Shown here in pieces: positions 1 to 11,443 of a DNA stretch of 64,000 nt (within the stretch, counting starts at the first letter, position 1; each line of letters starts with the position of its first letter). The notes beneath the pieces were generated by a model. It made no database searches. It was not told where the DNA came from and saw only the letters and a list, made by a program, of their open reading frames with translations. Source of the DNA: Sipunculus nudus (lineage: Eukaryota > Annelida > Sipuncula > Golfingiida > Sipunculidae); the NCBI GenBank assembly GCA_026874595.1, contig CM049312.1, positions 48,241,429-48,305,428 of the forward strand. Direction: 5' to 3'. Position numbers and translations under genes: made by a program.

Positions 1-1398
1 CATATCTCGGGAACCGTTTGACCGATCAGGCTAAAAATTTTGCACAAATGTAGCCCTTTGATAGCTTTATAACATACACTAAAAAAGGTGGTGCCACCTG
101 CAACTTTTTTGCACAGCATCCATCTTTTCATCTGCCTTGGAATAATATCACTGATATCTCAGCAGTGGTTTGACTTTTTCACCTGAAATTTTGCAGGTTT
201 ATACATCCTGGACAGTTTTCTCGATTTTTTGACAGGTGGCGCCACCTACATTCACGTTTACTCTGCAGACATCCAAGCTCATATCTCAGGGATCCGATTG
301 GGCCAAAATTTTGCATGTGTATAGATGTCACATAGCTCTTCGTCATAGGCAAAACTGGTGGCGCCACCTGCAACCATTTATGCACAGCATCAATCTGTTC
401 ATCTGCCTTGGGATAAAATCACTCATATCTCAGAAGTGGTTTGACTTTTTCACCTGAAATTTTGCAGGTTTATACATCCTGGACAGCTTTCTCGATTTTA
501 TGACAGGTGGCACCAACTACATTCACATTTACTCTGCAGACATCCAAGCTCATATCTCGGGCACCGTTTGACCGATTGGGCCAAAATTTTGCTTGTATAT
601 AAATCTCACAAAGCTATTCATCATAGGCAAAACTGGTGGCACCACCTGCAACCATTTATGCACAGCGTCCATCTGCTCATCTGCTTTGGGATAAAATCAC
701 TCATATCTCAGAACTGGTTTGACTTATCCACCTGAAACTTTGCAGGTTTATACATCCTGGACAGCTCTCTTGATTTTATGACAGGTGGCGCCACCTACAT
801 TTAGGTTTACTCTGCAGACATCCAAGCTCATATCTCGGGAACCGTTTGACTGATTGGGCCAAAATTATGCTTGTGTATAGTTCTCACATAGCTCTTCATC
901 ATAGGCAAAACTGGTGGCGCCACCTGCAACCACTTATGCACAGCGTCCATCTGCTCATCTGCCTTGGGATAAAATCACTTAAATCTCAGAAGTGGTTTGA
1001 CTTATCCTCCTGACATTTTGCAGGTTTATACATCCTGGACAGCTTTCTCGATTTTATGACAGGTGGCGCCACCTACATTCAGGTTTACTCTGCAGACATC
1101 CAAGCTCACATCTCAGGAACTGTTTGACCAAATTGGCCAAAATTTTGCTTGTGTATAGATCTCACATAGCTCTTCATCATAGGCAAAACTGGTGGCACCA
1201 CCTGCAACCACTTATGCACAGCGTCCATCTGTTCATCTGCCTTGGGATAAAATCACTCATATCTGAGCAGTGGTTTGACTTATCCACCTGAAATTTTGCA
1301 GGTTTATACATCCTGGACAATTTTCTCAATTTTATGACAGGTGCCACCACCTACATTCACGTTTACGCTGCAGACATCCATGCTAATATACAACACAC
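1..1398 (+). repeat. T3-type tandem array, ~278-bp period with GGTGGCGCCACC cores
   Basis: About five copies of a ~278-bp unit, each made of two ~140-bp half units. Each half has the frame 'CTCATATCTC..GGAACCGTTTGACC' or 'CACTCATATCTCAG..GTGGTTTGAC' and one GGTGGCGCCACC palindrome or a one-base variant (exact near 234, 357, 785, 912 and 1061). The array is the interior of a T3 element whose 5' end lies outside the window. Homologous arrays occur near 16000, 19600, 27000, 40500 and 61000. There is no coding potential beyond chance open frames. Confidence 0.85.
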
Positions 1399-1674
1399 CT
1401 CACTCTATTCCCCTTGCCACTTAATCCATGCCTCACTTCACCCGACCCACTCAGATTTCTGCGGATACACATAGTCGCTTGTCGATTACCCATATTCTGG
1501 TTTTAAAATGTCCTAGTCTATAACTTGCAGGTCAGAAACGTCCATTTTGCTGAAATCATAATGACTAAGGTAGATATGCAGGACTTAAGAGGATCAATAT
1601 AAAATTTTATAAATAAATCTCCATTCATACTCCTAAACTTTGCACAGGTTCGCATTTGGCCTGTAGGCCTTGTT
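1..1674 (+). mobile_element. T2 element, 3' part, with a T3 element inside it
   Basis: The T3 array ends with a conserved tail ('ATGCAACACACCTCACTC..') and the T3-type end GCGGATACACATAGT..CTTGT at 1460-1492. About 150 bp later comes the T2 terminus: CACAGGTTCGC, then the hairpin GGCCTGTAGGCC, then TTGTT, ending near 1674. Downstream sequence resumes T1 body, so this T2 is inserted in T1. The 5' end is outside the window. Confidence 0.7.
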
Positions 1675-2755
1675 TAAATTCTTGAAGTAATGGGCCCGAA
1701 CATGAAGCACTTTGTAAAAATGCAGGAAATATATTTACTCCCTTAACTTGAGAATTGCTGAAGCTAGAAATTTTTTTCAGGTATATAACTATATTTAATC
1801 AAGATTCATTGGATACCCAAAAATAGATCTGAATTTTTCAAATTTTTAAGTTTTTAGCATAAATATAAAATTAGCACCTTAAATTTTGCCAAGATTTGAC
1901 CATGGCCAATTTTTTTCCTGTAACTGCTGTTGATTTAATTTTCATAGCATGTTACCATAAGCATTTCATCTGTTAACACCTGAAATTTGAAACCAGTTGA
2001 TCAAAAACTGTAGATTTTTAGCGAACCTGTGAGCTTATGCGATGGTGTGGCTTCGTCTGTCGTCTGTACGTTAACCCATACTATCTTGAAAACGGCAAGA
2101 ATTAGCATCACTGAATTTTATGCATAAAATTAGTCGTCTAAAAAACTCGGATTTTGCTTAATTTTTGGCTAACTGCATTTTCTTGGATTTTATAGGGAAA
2201 AAGCTAAAAAAGCTTAAACAATCTTCTTCTCCGAATCTGTTCAGCCAATTTGTCAAATATTTTACAGAAATGATTCCTGGAACAATCTCTCTCAAGTTTG
2301 TTCAAATGGTCTCAATTCAGTGACTTTTGGCTGAGTTATGGGAAGCTGAATTTAGTCATATGCCATAACAGCCCATGTTAGCTAAGTGGCTGCAAAAATC
2401 TTCTTCTCAAAAACCACTGGGCCAAATTCTTAAATCTCACACATTAGTTATCCTTAGATGTTGATAATTCAAGTTTGTTCAAATGGATTTGGTTCAATGA
2501 TTTTTGGCTGAGTTATGGGAAGCTGAAATTTGCCATTTTGCTGTTTTTTCCCATATGAGTTATAAACCTACAAAACGTTTTTCGACTGATGATACTGAGG
2601 CCAGTTTGTTAAATATTTTGTAAGAACAATTCCCTGAATAATTCTTATCATAATTGTCTTTTATGGTTCAAAAGAATGAATTTTGGCTGAATTATAAAGA
2701 TTGAATTGAGTCATTTTACCATATATGTTAGCTGTGTGAAGCAGATACATCTAGC

Positions 2756-4874
2756 GAATGTAGACCAGATGGCCGAAACCCAGAATGCCGAAACAAATTT
2801 TCACATACCCAAAACGCCGAAGCCCATCTTGCGGAAAAACAAAACAAATTATAGGAAAATAATGTGTTTAATGCGCAGTAAAGTTATATATACGTTGTCT
2901 TTTAAGGTACTTGAACAAAATTTGATACCATCCTCTCAATATTTTCAAATAATTAACGATAATTTATTCGGCATGTCGGCAGCGGCACTACGATAATGTC
3001 GGCATGACAACCCGGTCCCGCTAAATGTTCCTGGCTTTATTAATCCCTCATTTTGCAGGTGTATTTAGACTAACTGATTTTCATTAAGAAAGTTATATCT
3101 TGTGTCACATTTATGTTTCTTTAGGAACTATTTTTTTTTTAATTTACACATCGTTCAACTGCATATTAGCTAAGATGGAGGCGGTCGCGTGGGGAACTAC
3201 GGGAGCGTAGCGGCACTCGGAAATCGGCAAAGAAACCCGCCGGACGACACTGGACCCCTAATCACTCGTGGAAATATTAAGGAAACCTCTTACATACCGT
3301 CCATCCACCTATCCATTTCTCATTTGAACTTTCTTTTCATAATGACAGTCATTTTTTCACATTTTGTCTTAGTTACCATTTACTTATGTTGATCAATGAC
3401 ACGCCTCAATAACTAGTTCATAATACTGCAGGCAAAAGAAAACTACCAGTGATAATTCTCGGTCTTGATTGATATTTTACAGATTTCTATCAGAAAATAT
3501 TTCTATAAATAAAAACGGTTGGAGAATTTCATAAAAATATACGTGTGTAATAAAACCAGAACTGAGAAGTCTGACAAGATTACTTCAAAGAGAGCGAACT
3601 CCTGTTTGTTTTCTTGCCTATTATGGGGGCCCGTTACCGGTTGTGTTTGTATTGTTGTAATAACTAATTCTGGCGTTTGATTAGAGTGATGAAGCAGGTC
3701 ACAGTTAATTGAGTACGGGTATATACAAACTTATACATATTCTGCGATGAATAAAAAATTAATATAAGATTTTGTATGTTTATAGATGCATACTTTGTGA
3801 AATGTGTATGTTTGTTATATAATTATTCCGCAAGCACTAAATGGAGTATTTACTGTTCTTTCATATATCAGTGCAATATTAGCATAACTCGTCGATACAA
3901 ATTTGAATAACGGCAATTAAATATCATAGATATAAAAAAAAATAAATATAAAGTCAGGTTCAGATTAAAGTATTAATTTATAAATTGATTATTCACTGGA
4001 GAAAATGTGATTTTTATATGCTTCTGCTCAATTAGCTATGACCAACTACATCACTCTAATCAAAAGCCGGACATGGTTATTACAACAATATACACACACC
4101 CGGTAGAGGCCCCAATAATTGACAAGCTAATTAACAAAATTGGACTTCGCTCTCTTTAAAGTAAATTTTGTTGGACCCACATAGGTCTGGTTTCCATTGA
4201 AATTCTCCCACTAAAATTTTCACTTTAAAAAATCTTTGATTTATGGAAATAAAATTCCGTTAAAATATTGAAAAGACCCGAGTTTCTCCATAATTAACTG
4301 AAATATTTTCGTTATATTTTCAAGCAATTCGGACGGTATCGGTTTTACTGTTGGCTATTTTTAATTATACGAATAATTATGCATACAGGTATTAATCAAG
4401 GGGAAGGTCTAAAACCCTCGGGGATTTCCTTGCTATTTCCACAAGGGATTACGGGTCCAGTGTCATCCGGCGGGTTTACTTGCCGATTTCCGTGTGTCGC
4501 CAAGCTGCCGTGAGTTCCCCAGGCGACCGCCGCCATCTTGGCTTATATGCAGTTGAACGATGTGTAAATTAAAAAAAAATAGTTCACAAAGAAGCATAAA
4601 TGTGAACCAAGATATAACTTTCTTCATGAAAATCAGATAGTCTGACTATACCTGCAAATGCCAAATAAATTACCGTTAATTATTTGAAAATATTAGAAGA
4701 TGGTATCAAATTTTGTTAAAATACCTTAACCGACAACGGACTTATCACTTTACTGTGCAATAATCACATTATTTGCTATTATTTATTTTCCTTTTCGGCA
4801 AGATGGGCTTCGGCATTTTGGGTTCGGTATTCTGGGTTTCAGCATTCTGGGTTTCGGCCATCTGGTTGACTACC
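2756..4874. mobile_element. Long-TIR fold-back DNA transposon with a 9-bp target duplication
   Basis: The arms are inverted copies of each other. 2767-2790 (ACCAGATGGCCGAAACCCAG) matches the complement of about 4840-4866, and 3186-3260 (GAACTACGGGAGCG.., CGCCGGACGACACTGGACCC) matches the complement of about 4455-4535. Similarity continues inward to about 3740/4020, so each arm is close to 1 kb with a short centre. The 9-bp ACATCTAGC flanks both ends (2747-2755 and 4875-4883). Two uninterrupted T2 copies (near 23945 and 59430) have it once. Nine-bp duplications with long TIRs are typical of Mutator-like elements. There is no transposase frame; chance ORFs read through the arms. It is a non-autonomous, diverged copy. 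Confidence 0.8.
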
Positions 4875-5134
4875 ACATCTAGCCTAGCACCAGTTTATCA
4901 GCATCCATTACATCATGCCTCTAGACATTTAGATTTCAGGTTATCTATGGAAAATATTGACAAGAATCTTTTTTAAAAGCTTTTAAAAAATGTAGATTTA
5001 TGATATTACATATCATCTGTACACTAACTCATAATTTCTCAGGAATAGCAGGAGCTACAATCCCCAAATTTTATGCAATTATCTGTCACATATCATATGT
5101 TCATGGATTCAGCTTATTTTTGCTATTATCGCCG

Positions 5135-5745
5135 TGTAGATTTTTGTTGCTCCTGATGCTGTGTTGTATGTGGTAAAATTGAATCCACAAGAACTCTGTT
5201 GTAGTTTACTTGTTTATTATAATAACTTGCATCTGATGAAGTCCAGATACTGACTGCCTGGTTTAGTAACCAGTACACATATATATACATGTTCAACATT
5301 CATAATTGACATCAACATATCTATAGCAGATCATACAAGGCACATATTACATAACACATACACATTAATACATGAAAGTAGGCATCTCAGTTCTTTATCA
5401 GTCAAAGCCAAATGGTGAATACACAATCTAATTAATGCCAGACAGTTTGTTAATCAATTCACCTTTCCTGGCACCTTGAGAGTTAGACACATACTAATTA
5501 ACTCTTATCCTGATGTTACATGAACCTTGTGCACTGGACTATGAAACACTGGCATTCCAAATTATAAACCTAATTGTATTAATAACGTGTAACCTGTGAA
5601 ACACTTGGATTGTGAAACAAGGAATGATAATTCAAGTTACATTAATGAACAAAGTGGAATAAATGAATGACTAATCTGAAGCTTTTACAATCTGGTTCCT
5701 AAAGCTTTATTTAGGTATTCTATCCGCTAGTGATACTATCTGCAT
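5135..5745. mobile_element. Unclassified ~600-bp insertion in the T2 body
   Basis: The T2 copy at 24660-24745 runs 'TTTAGCTTATTTTTT..TATATCTGCATTTACTTATA' without a break. Here the same flanks ('TTCAGCTTATTTTTGC' near 5110, 'TATCTGCATTTACTTATATT' near 5740) are separated by about 600 bp of unrelated AT-rich sequence. I could not find clear terminal repeats or a target duplication. It could be an eroded solo LTR or a MITE. Confidence 0.4.
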
Positions 5746-7290
5746 TTACTTATATTTAACAGGGAAAAAGCTGAAAAAAACTTTAAAATTCTTCTTCTGC
5801 ATTTACTTATATTTTATAGGGAAAAAGCTGAAAACCTTTCAAAGTCTTCTCCTTGTAAACTGTCGAGCCAAATTGTTCAATATTTTACAGAAATGATCCC
5901 AGAGACGAGCCCTCTCAAGTTTGTTCAAATGATTGGTGTTGGAGTTACATAACAGGCCAAGATTGTGTGTTTCTTGAATAGGTTGAGAAACTGCCAACTG
6001 TTTCAGATTTGGCAACAGATCAAGAGTTCATTCAGTGCAGCCAAATATAGGTCAACAGTTCAATCAGTGCAGCCAAGCACAAGGCATGTGATCACCTCAT
6101 GGGCAGCATGTGATCATCTCATGGGTAGCATGTGATCACCTCATAGGTATCATGTGATCACCTCATGGGTGTCATGCCACTCAGGGCTGCATATGAAGCC
6201 AATCTGTGAGCTTATGCAATTGTGTGGCTACTATTTCAGATTTGGCAATGGGCAAAAGGTCAGCCTGGATTTATTTATAGCTTTGGCAGACTGCCAACTG
6301 TGTCAGATTATGCGACAGGTCAAGAGTTCACTCAGTACAGCCAGGTACACGTCAGAAGTTCACTCAGTCTAGCCAGGTGCAGGTCAAGAGTTCACTCAGT
6401 GCAGTAGCCTGAGCCAGTAATTTGTCACAGTACACTTGGGGCAACAGCCTTTCTCACCTAAGCCTGGTCAGCCCCGTGCATCAGACTTAAGGTAAGTTTG
6501 ATGTATTGGCCTGATATTCTGACCTGTCTATGTGTCTTTAATGGCTTTCTCGTTCACAAGACAGGTGTCGCCATCCACAATGACTTCTGCAAAGTGTATG
6601 TGCCTGTCTAATTCTACGGAGGAATTTGATATATCAGCCTGAAATTGGGCATATTTATACATGTCAAATAGCTTTGTCATATACAAGACTGGTGGTGCCA
6701 CCTTCAATAATTTTTTCATTGTGTGCACCCATGCCAGAATTTCAGCAGTGATGTTTGTGTATTGTTTCTTGTTCAAAATGTTTAGTACTTGCATTGTTCA
6801 TATATATGAAAAGTAGTGGTTCAGCATTGAAGTGTTATACCTGGTGTATATCCATATGCAATGTTCGCATTAGGCCTGTAGGCCTTGTTTTCAAGTTATC
6901 AAGCACCATGTAAAGTATTGTTTAGATCAAGCTAGTGTTATGCAGTTTGCTACAGCCCAGCTCCCCAGCTTCCCAGGCCAGCTCTCAGCTCCCAAAATTT
7001 GGCATACAGTTAGATGTCCCCCAGACCCCCTACCATACCAAAAGTTTAGTCACTAGAACTTCATTCTGTTGAGATATTAAGAAAAAACTTCAGTTTTCAA
7101 TTAAAAACCAATTGTTACACTTCAATACTGCCTAATATCAAAACCACTGATCTGACTTTGATCATATATATTATACATGTTCTTCTATTCATACTCTGTG
7201 CACATGCCAGAAATGATGTCAGTATTGCGAAATTGTTTTAAGTTATGGGCCCAAACATAATGCACTAAAGAAATATATTTACTCCCTTAA

Positions 7291-7606
7291 GTTGTTTAAG
7301 TTTAAGTTTAAGTTGTAGGTTTTAAGTCCCCTTCCCAATAACTGGCTCAGAAGACTTTACAATTAACTTCCCGGTGGTAGCTCCCTGGGGACGCTACAGA
7401 GCCCACACACGGTTTTGAGGTCGCTAGGGCCCGCCATACGCAGATGGCACTTAATCCGGTACCCATTTGTAATGCTGGGTAGACATAAGCACACTTGTGG
7501 CTGAGACCTTGCTTAAGGATCTTAGCGAAGAAGTGAGAGGCTATGGGATTCGAACCCATGACCGCTTGATCACGTCCAGCACCTTTGCCATTACACCACC
7601 ACGCTT
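7291..7606 (-). mobile_element. tRNA-derived SINE, 5' head at 7604
   Basis: On the minus strand the element opens with GCGTGGTGGTGTAATGGCAA (A-box region), followed by GGTTCGAATCC (B box) inside a 5-bp T-arm stem ATGGG/CCCAT. A ~200-bp non-tRNA body follows, ending 'GACTTAAAACC', then a short TTAAGT repeat tail. The tRNA-like part lacks a credible anticodon arm and acceptor stem, so it is a SINE head and not a functional tRNA gene. It interrupts T1 body at 'CTCCCTTAA..CATGAGAATTG', a site that is continuous (apart from base changes) near 1737. Only a short TTAA-like duplication is visible. The body could belong to one of the metazoan SINE superfamilies with a conserved central domain, but I cannot assign it. 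Confidence 0.75.
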
Positions 7607-7887
7607 AACATGAGAATTGCTGAAGCTAGAGATTTTTTGTCATGGATTAACATAATTTGATCAGTATTCAATTGTATACCAAAAATTAGTTCTGAATTTT
7701 TCAAATTTTACAAGTTATTAGCAAAAATATAAAATTGATACCTTAAATTTTGCCTAACTTTGAGCATGGCATGTTTGTTTTCTGTAAGCACTGTTAATAT
7801 GATTTTCATATCATTCAGAAGTAAGGATTTAAGCTTGTTAGTTTTGAAAGTTGAAAGAAATTGGCCAAAAACTGTAGCTTTTATTAT

Positions 7888-8150
7888 AGTTTTTATGAGA
7901 CCATGTCAGCCCCTAGGCTCTACCAAGTCCCTCTTCAGTTACCTGTTTGTCCTCTAGTTGACCTCTCAGGCCAATTATGCACGCTTGAGGCAGGGCATAT
8001 ACTTACTGGCCATAGCTTATGGCTGGCCTCAGTTAATTCAGGTGTCCAACCCAACTCATCTATTAGTTGTTTAGACCAACAGCATAACAATAAATAAATA
8101 AATTGACAAATAAATAAATCCATGACAATAAATAAATTTTTATAGGTCTA
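7888..8150 (+). repeat. T1-associated 3' segment with an (AATA)n-like tail
   Basis: 'ATGAGACCATGTCAGCCCC..CTTGAGGCAGGGCATA..CAGGTGTCCAACCCAACTCAT' ends in AATAAATAAATAAA. The same segment recurs at 17117-17310. There it is separated from its upstream T1 sequence by the insertion of composite element A, so this copy is the empty site for that insertion. Confidence 0.6.
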
Positions 8151-8154
8151 ATAC

Positions 8155-8215
8155 GTAATAAGCGCCCCCCCCCCCCCCCCCCCCCCGTAATAAGTTCCCC
8201 CCCCCCCACCCTCAC
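8155..8215. repeat. Poly-C tract with paired GTAATAAGCGCC motifs
   Basis: ACGTAATAAGCGCC runs into about 25 C, then CGTAATAAGTT and another C tract. The motif is inverted relative to two GGCGCTTATTA copies at 21814-21883. It may be the terminus of a DNA element; the homopolymer length is prone to sequencing error. Confidence 0.5.
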
Positions 8216-9591
8216 ACACTACCGGATTATGGAGGAGATCACATTAAGAAAACTAAGGGATGAACCTCACTTTTCTCCCTAGCCAATATAACGTGGCGCG
8301 ACGTTATACTTTCATTTCTCCCCGCCAAGTTTATATAATAATAATAATAGTTGCACACAACAGAGTCAGTGGTCAAGTGTATCATAGATTAAAATGGCTA
8401 ACTGTGTCCGTTAAGGCTGACCCTGCAGGTGGCCATGCAAATCATGTGACCTGAATGAGTTGGGGTCTTATTGCCACCGCAGTATGTGGAGCTCGGCAGC
8501 TATCGTCGATTCTCAATTGATTTGATCAACGTTCTTAAAACATTAGATTCTCTATTATCCTTTGGTATGGAACAAATATCCCTCTGGCTTTGCACCGTAA
8601 TACCACCCAAACAGCCTTAAATATCTGTATTACTCCTGCTCCCAGCAATGTCAAGATGTAAAATTGTGTATTTACAAGGCTCAATTCTATGATTTCACAT
8701 GATTTAATATGAACATTCGCTCCAGAGAGCCCTGTGACCTCGCTGTGTGTTGAAAAATACCTGCGCCGGGCCATGACATTTTCTATTGTGAACACCCAAT
8801 AACTCATATGAAATGGATAATTCTTTAAAAAACAACGATTATCTTATTATACCCAGGACAAGTTCGAATGTGCTTATACCGGTTCCCACACTGTCTGAAA
8901 TATTAGTTGAGAAAAAATAAACAGGGGTCAAAATATTTAATTCTATTTTGATGACGGGAATTCTAAATGCTTGAATTAATTCCCGACCGGGAATGTAACA
9001 TTGTCCGTTAGAATTCCAGGTCTATGGCGGGAAATCAGCGGCGATGGTCACTTTCCCACTGATACCAAATACATCCAACAGTATACAGCAAAATTCACCT
9101 TTTTCCCTTTTCACAATTCTAAAAGAAAATAATTCAATTATCCGCCATTTTCATTGGAAAGATATGCTGATAAAATTAGGTCCAGTCGTCTGCTTCCGGT
9201 TTCCGACCGACCTTTTCTCTGTTCTGCCGACCAGTATTTTCTTTTTATGATCTTTATGAGACTATGATTGGAAATCCATTGCATACTTGTTTCATTAAAA
9301 CATACAGACAGAAATGCACTAGAAAGTGTTGGAACTTGGTCAAAAATAATTGATTAATGCCTTCTAGTTTAGAAAGACCCGCAAAAAGCTCATGTCTTTT
9401 CAAGTGGAGTACCGTACACAAATTCTCGGTGGTACCCTGGCTGTGGTCCCCTTGACAACGGCCCCTTGGCACATTCAATCTGGTTTGCCCCTTTATTCCA
9501 ACATCGTTCGGCTTAGATTGTGAAAGGGCTTTTGCAGTTTTCAATACAGAATGGGACGCAATTTCTCAGTTCCAATGTGATCAACTGTTGA

Positions 9592-9777
9592 GGCACAATC
9601 GCAGGATCGAACCAGCTGGTGGAGAACGAGGCAGCAGTACTACCAGCTGCTTTGGAGGCGGCAGCAGAGGAGGCCTTTGAAGAAGTATACATCAGTAACT
9701 CTGAGCCAGAGGATGATGGTCCTGGTGACACGGACACGCAGTCAGACTACGAGTGCCCAGACTCTCCAGGCCATTAA
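9592..9777 (+). CDS. Possible 3'-terminal coding exon, acidic C-terminus, unknown protein
   Basis: A 61-codon frame ends at TAA 9775-9777. It reads alanine/glutamate-rich (VENEAAVLPAAL, then EEAFEEVY) and finishes with an acidic tail (SEPEDDGPGDTDTQSD, then PDSPGH). Local GC is well above the surroundings. AATAAA lies at 9844-9849, about 70 bp past the stop, as expected for a last exon. The frame is closed by TGA at 9589. A possible splice acceptor is CGCAG at 9599-9603, with a poor pyrimidine tract. A second forward frame just upstream (about 9460-9640, containing DCERAFAVFNTEWD) also looks protein-like, which suggests a frameshifted pseudogene or old transposon coding sequence. I do not recognise the family. 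Confidence 0.3.
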   Translation, partial: GTIAGSNQLVENEAAVLPAALEAAAEEAFEEVYISNSEPEDDGPGDTDTQSDYECPDSPGH

Positions 9778-10678
9778 GGACATTTAGATCATACTCCATA
9801 AGAACCATTGGAACAGTTTTTTTGGTTTTTTTTTGTATTCTCAAATAAATTTTTGCGTCTGTTTCATGTTACAGCATGCCTGCGTAGGAACACTCATTTC
9901 ATTGCTGTTAATTGTATTGGAAATATTATTTAATTGGAAATCAGGTAACAAGAATTATTTATTAATCCGTTAAATCCGATAAGCAATTAAAGAAAAAAAA
10001 TGTTCCATACATAAATGAAAGGTAAGTTTTCGCAAATCGTAAGAATTACATGATATGAAAAGAGGCGTTTATACAGAAGACTAATGATATAAAACTTTGC
10101 GTGGTGAGTATATGAGAAATTTAATTTCCATCACATGCCTTGTTACAGTCTCACAGATATATGGAGAGCCATGAAGTCTGTGTATTGTGCGCTTTACTGC
10201 TACTGAAAACATCAATGGGACGGTCGAAATGAGTAATATTGATTAACATGTATGTTTCTCTGTGTAAACAATCTTTTGTTGCTTAAATCGGGTAGACAAA
10301 GAAACGATGACGTAATAAGGTTTGTTGGTTACAAGTAAATAAAATTTTCCCGATGATGATGTTATCAAACATTTTCTCTACACATTTTCAAGGATCTGCG
10401 ATGCTTAAAAGCTGATGAAATCGATCATTAAATAACTTTTCATGATGCTAAATGTGATCGTCTGTAACCATCCCACAGAACACCGTCTGTTTCACCCTAA
10501 ACTATAGAAATCAAAATGAGGTATACAAACTGTAAAAATGGTATTTAAAATATGATGGAGCAACTTGTCGGCATTATATTTTGCAAATGAGTGATTGGTG
10601 GGTTGATTAATACAATGTATCCGGTAAAATAAAGGAAATAAACAAACAAATACACACATGCACACGCACTTATTTTCA

Positions 10679-10757
10679 TTATTGCTGGTCAGGTGCTTTG
10701 AATGATTTGAGCATTATCTCCTTGGCATCTCCTAGGATTGTCGTGGATTTGTCAAGC
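10679..10757 (-). CDS. Possible 3'-terminal exon on the minus strand, unknown protein
   Basis: On the minus strand a pyrimidine-rich GTCTTTTGTAG acceptor is followed by 79 nt. After one base completing a split codon this reads LDKSTTILGDAKEIMLKSFK, then APDQQ and TAA (stop at 10679-10681). The composition is protein-like and outside any repeat family. It is short enough to be chance. No AATAAA is seen close downstream on the minus strand; the nearest is several hundred bases away. No function can be assigned. Confidence 0.22.
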
Positions 10758-11020
10758 CTACAAAAGACTGCCGCACGTAAGCGGACTGCCGCACGCAGGT
10801 GTACAATCAGTCAGCCATGACGCCTTCTGACAATGGACCTCATTGGTCAGCTCACTCACTGCCGTTCAGAGCTTTTTATCTTTAAATTATTATCTTTAAA
10901 TTACTTTATCAAGCCCATCCTTTTCAACACATTATGAAAAGAATAATACAAACTATCTTTACCTGTTCATGAAAGTATTTATCCAGTATTTATTTGGATA
11001 ATAAATTGTCGTCTCAGAGG

Positions 11021-11278
11021 TCATCTGCTACAGGCTACCTGTTCAGATATTGCCTGTTCCAATGTCTTCTGTTCCGATGTGGTCAGCCTGGAATGATTCT
11101 TTCCCTGCCACCGTGGGCACGTTGCGCACACCATGGCTAGTATCGCTCGCATGTAGCTAGAATCTCCCGATTTGTCATTAAAATAGTTAACAGATATGGC
11201 ATGTACTGAGGGTGTGAAATTAACATGTTTTTTTAAATGTTGTGACGTCCATTTCTGTAATTTATCAGTGGCGCCCAA
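11021..11278 (-). CDS. Open frame of 85 codons, doubtful
   Basis: The minus-strand frame starts at ATG 11278 and contains a stretch rich in S, T, Q and E (HSRLTTSEQKTLEQAISEQ) with three cysteines. It lies in the low-copy region upstream (on that strand) of the candidate exon at 10679-10757, so the two could belong to one transcript. No domain is recognisable. The N-terminal part has AT-rich, poly-A-like coding (HLKKHVNF), which argues against it. Confidence 0.15.
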   Translation of the reverse strand: MGATDKLQKWTSQHLKKHVNFTPSVHAISVNYFNDKSGDSSYMRAILAMVCATCPRWQGKNHSRLTTSEQKTLEQAISEQVACSR

Positions 11279-11443
11279 GCTTTGATCAAATGATTAGGTT
11301 TGAGTATTCAGTTTATTTTCTGTCCATGTAACCATGCCAACACTTGCAATATGTTGATATTAACTTGCTTAATTCATGAACTGTCGCTTGGATTAGTTAA
11401 TATTTTCTCAAAATTTCACACAACCATCACTAAATATTGTTGT

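Larger units (their letters stand above)
2016..6889 (+). mobile_element. T2 Helentron-like element, complete ends
   Basis: The 5' end is a T-run + AGCGAACCTGTGAGCTTATG, followed by a CGTCTGTCGTCTG tract and GTTAACCC. The 3' end has a degraded inverted partner (ATGTTCGC), the hairpin GGCCTGTAGGCC and TTGTTT. Empty-site comparison: 'CTGTAGATTTTATTCAAG' near 12157-12174 is uninterrupted, whereas here 'CTGTAGATTTTT' leads into the element and 'TTTTCAAG' leaves it. That places the insertion in a T-run with no duplicated target. The body has repeated 'AAACTGTTCAGCCAA..TTTGTTC' segments and a GTTCACTCAGTGCAGCC-rich zone (5960-6420). Two further insertions lie inside: 2756-4874 and about 5135-5745. 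Confidence 0.7.
1675..7887 (+). mobile_element. T1 body, split by a nested T2 element
   Basis: 1675-2015 and 6890-7887 are two pieces of one T1 body. They align with the continuous stretch 11800-12770 ('GTAATGGGCCCAAACA', 'GAAACCAGTTGATCAAAAAC', 'CAAGCACCATGTAA'). The gap is filled exactly by the T2 element at 2016-6889. No transposase-like frame is visible; the element is non-autonomous or eroded. Confidence 0.65.
8216..11443. other. Low-copy region without T-family repeats
   Basis: About 3.2 kb with none of the repeat modules that fill the rest of the window, and locally higher GC and CpG (around 8400-9200 and 9600-9770). It contains three possible coding fragments (described separately) and AT-rich filler. 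It may be host intergenic or 3'-UTR sequence. A possible ATG in a GC-rich setting at 9044 (67 codons) is not convincing on its own. Confidence 0.5.

Noticed and set aside
2706-4976. Frames of 96 and 67 codons at the ends of the fold-back element
   Set aside because: They run through the inverted arms in both orientations and repeat GCCGAAACCCAGAATGCCGA-like units; no transposase motif.
7529-7606. Functional tRNA gene on the minus strand
   Set aside because: A and B boxes and a T arm are present, but the acceptor stem does not pair and the sequence continues into a 200-bp SINE body with a repeat tail.
9044-9250. Possible gene start in the GC-rich patch (ATG after GCGGCG)
   Set aside because: The 68-codon frame is serine/phenylalanine/isoleucine-rich without a domain, and no donor-linked continuation is apparent.
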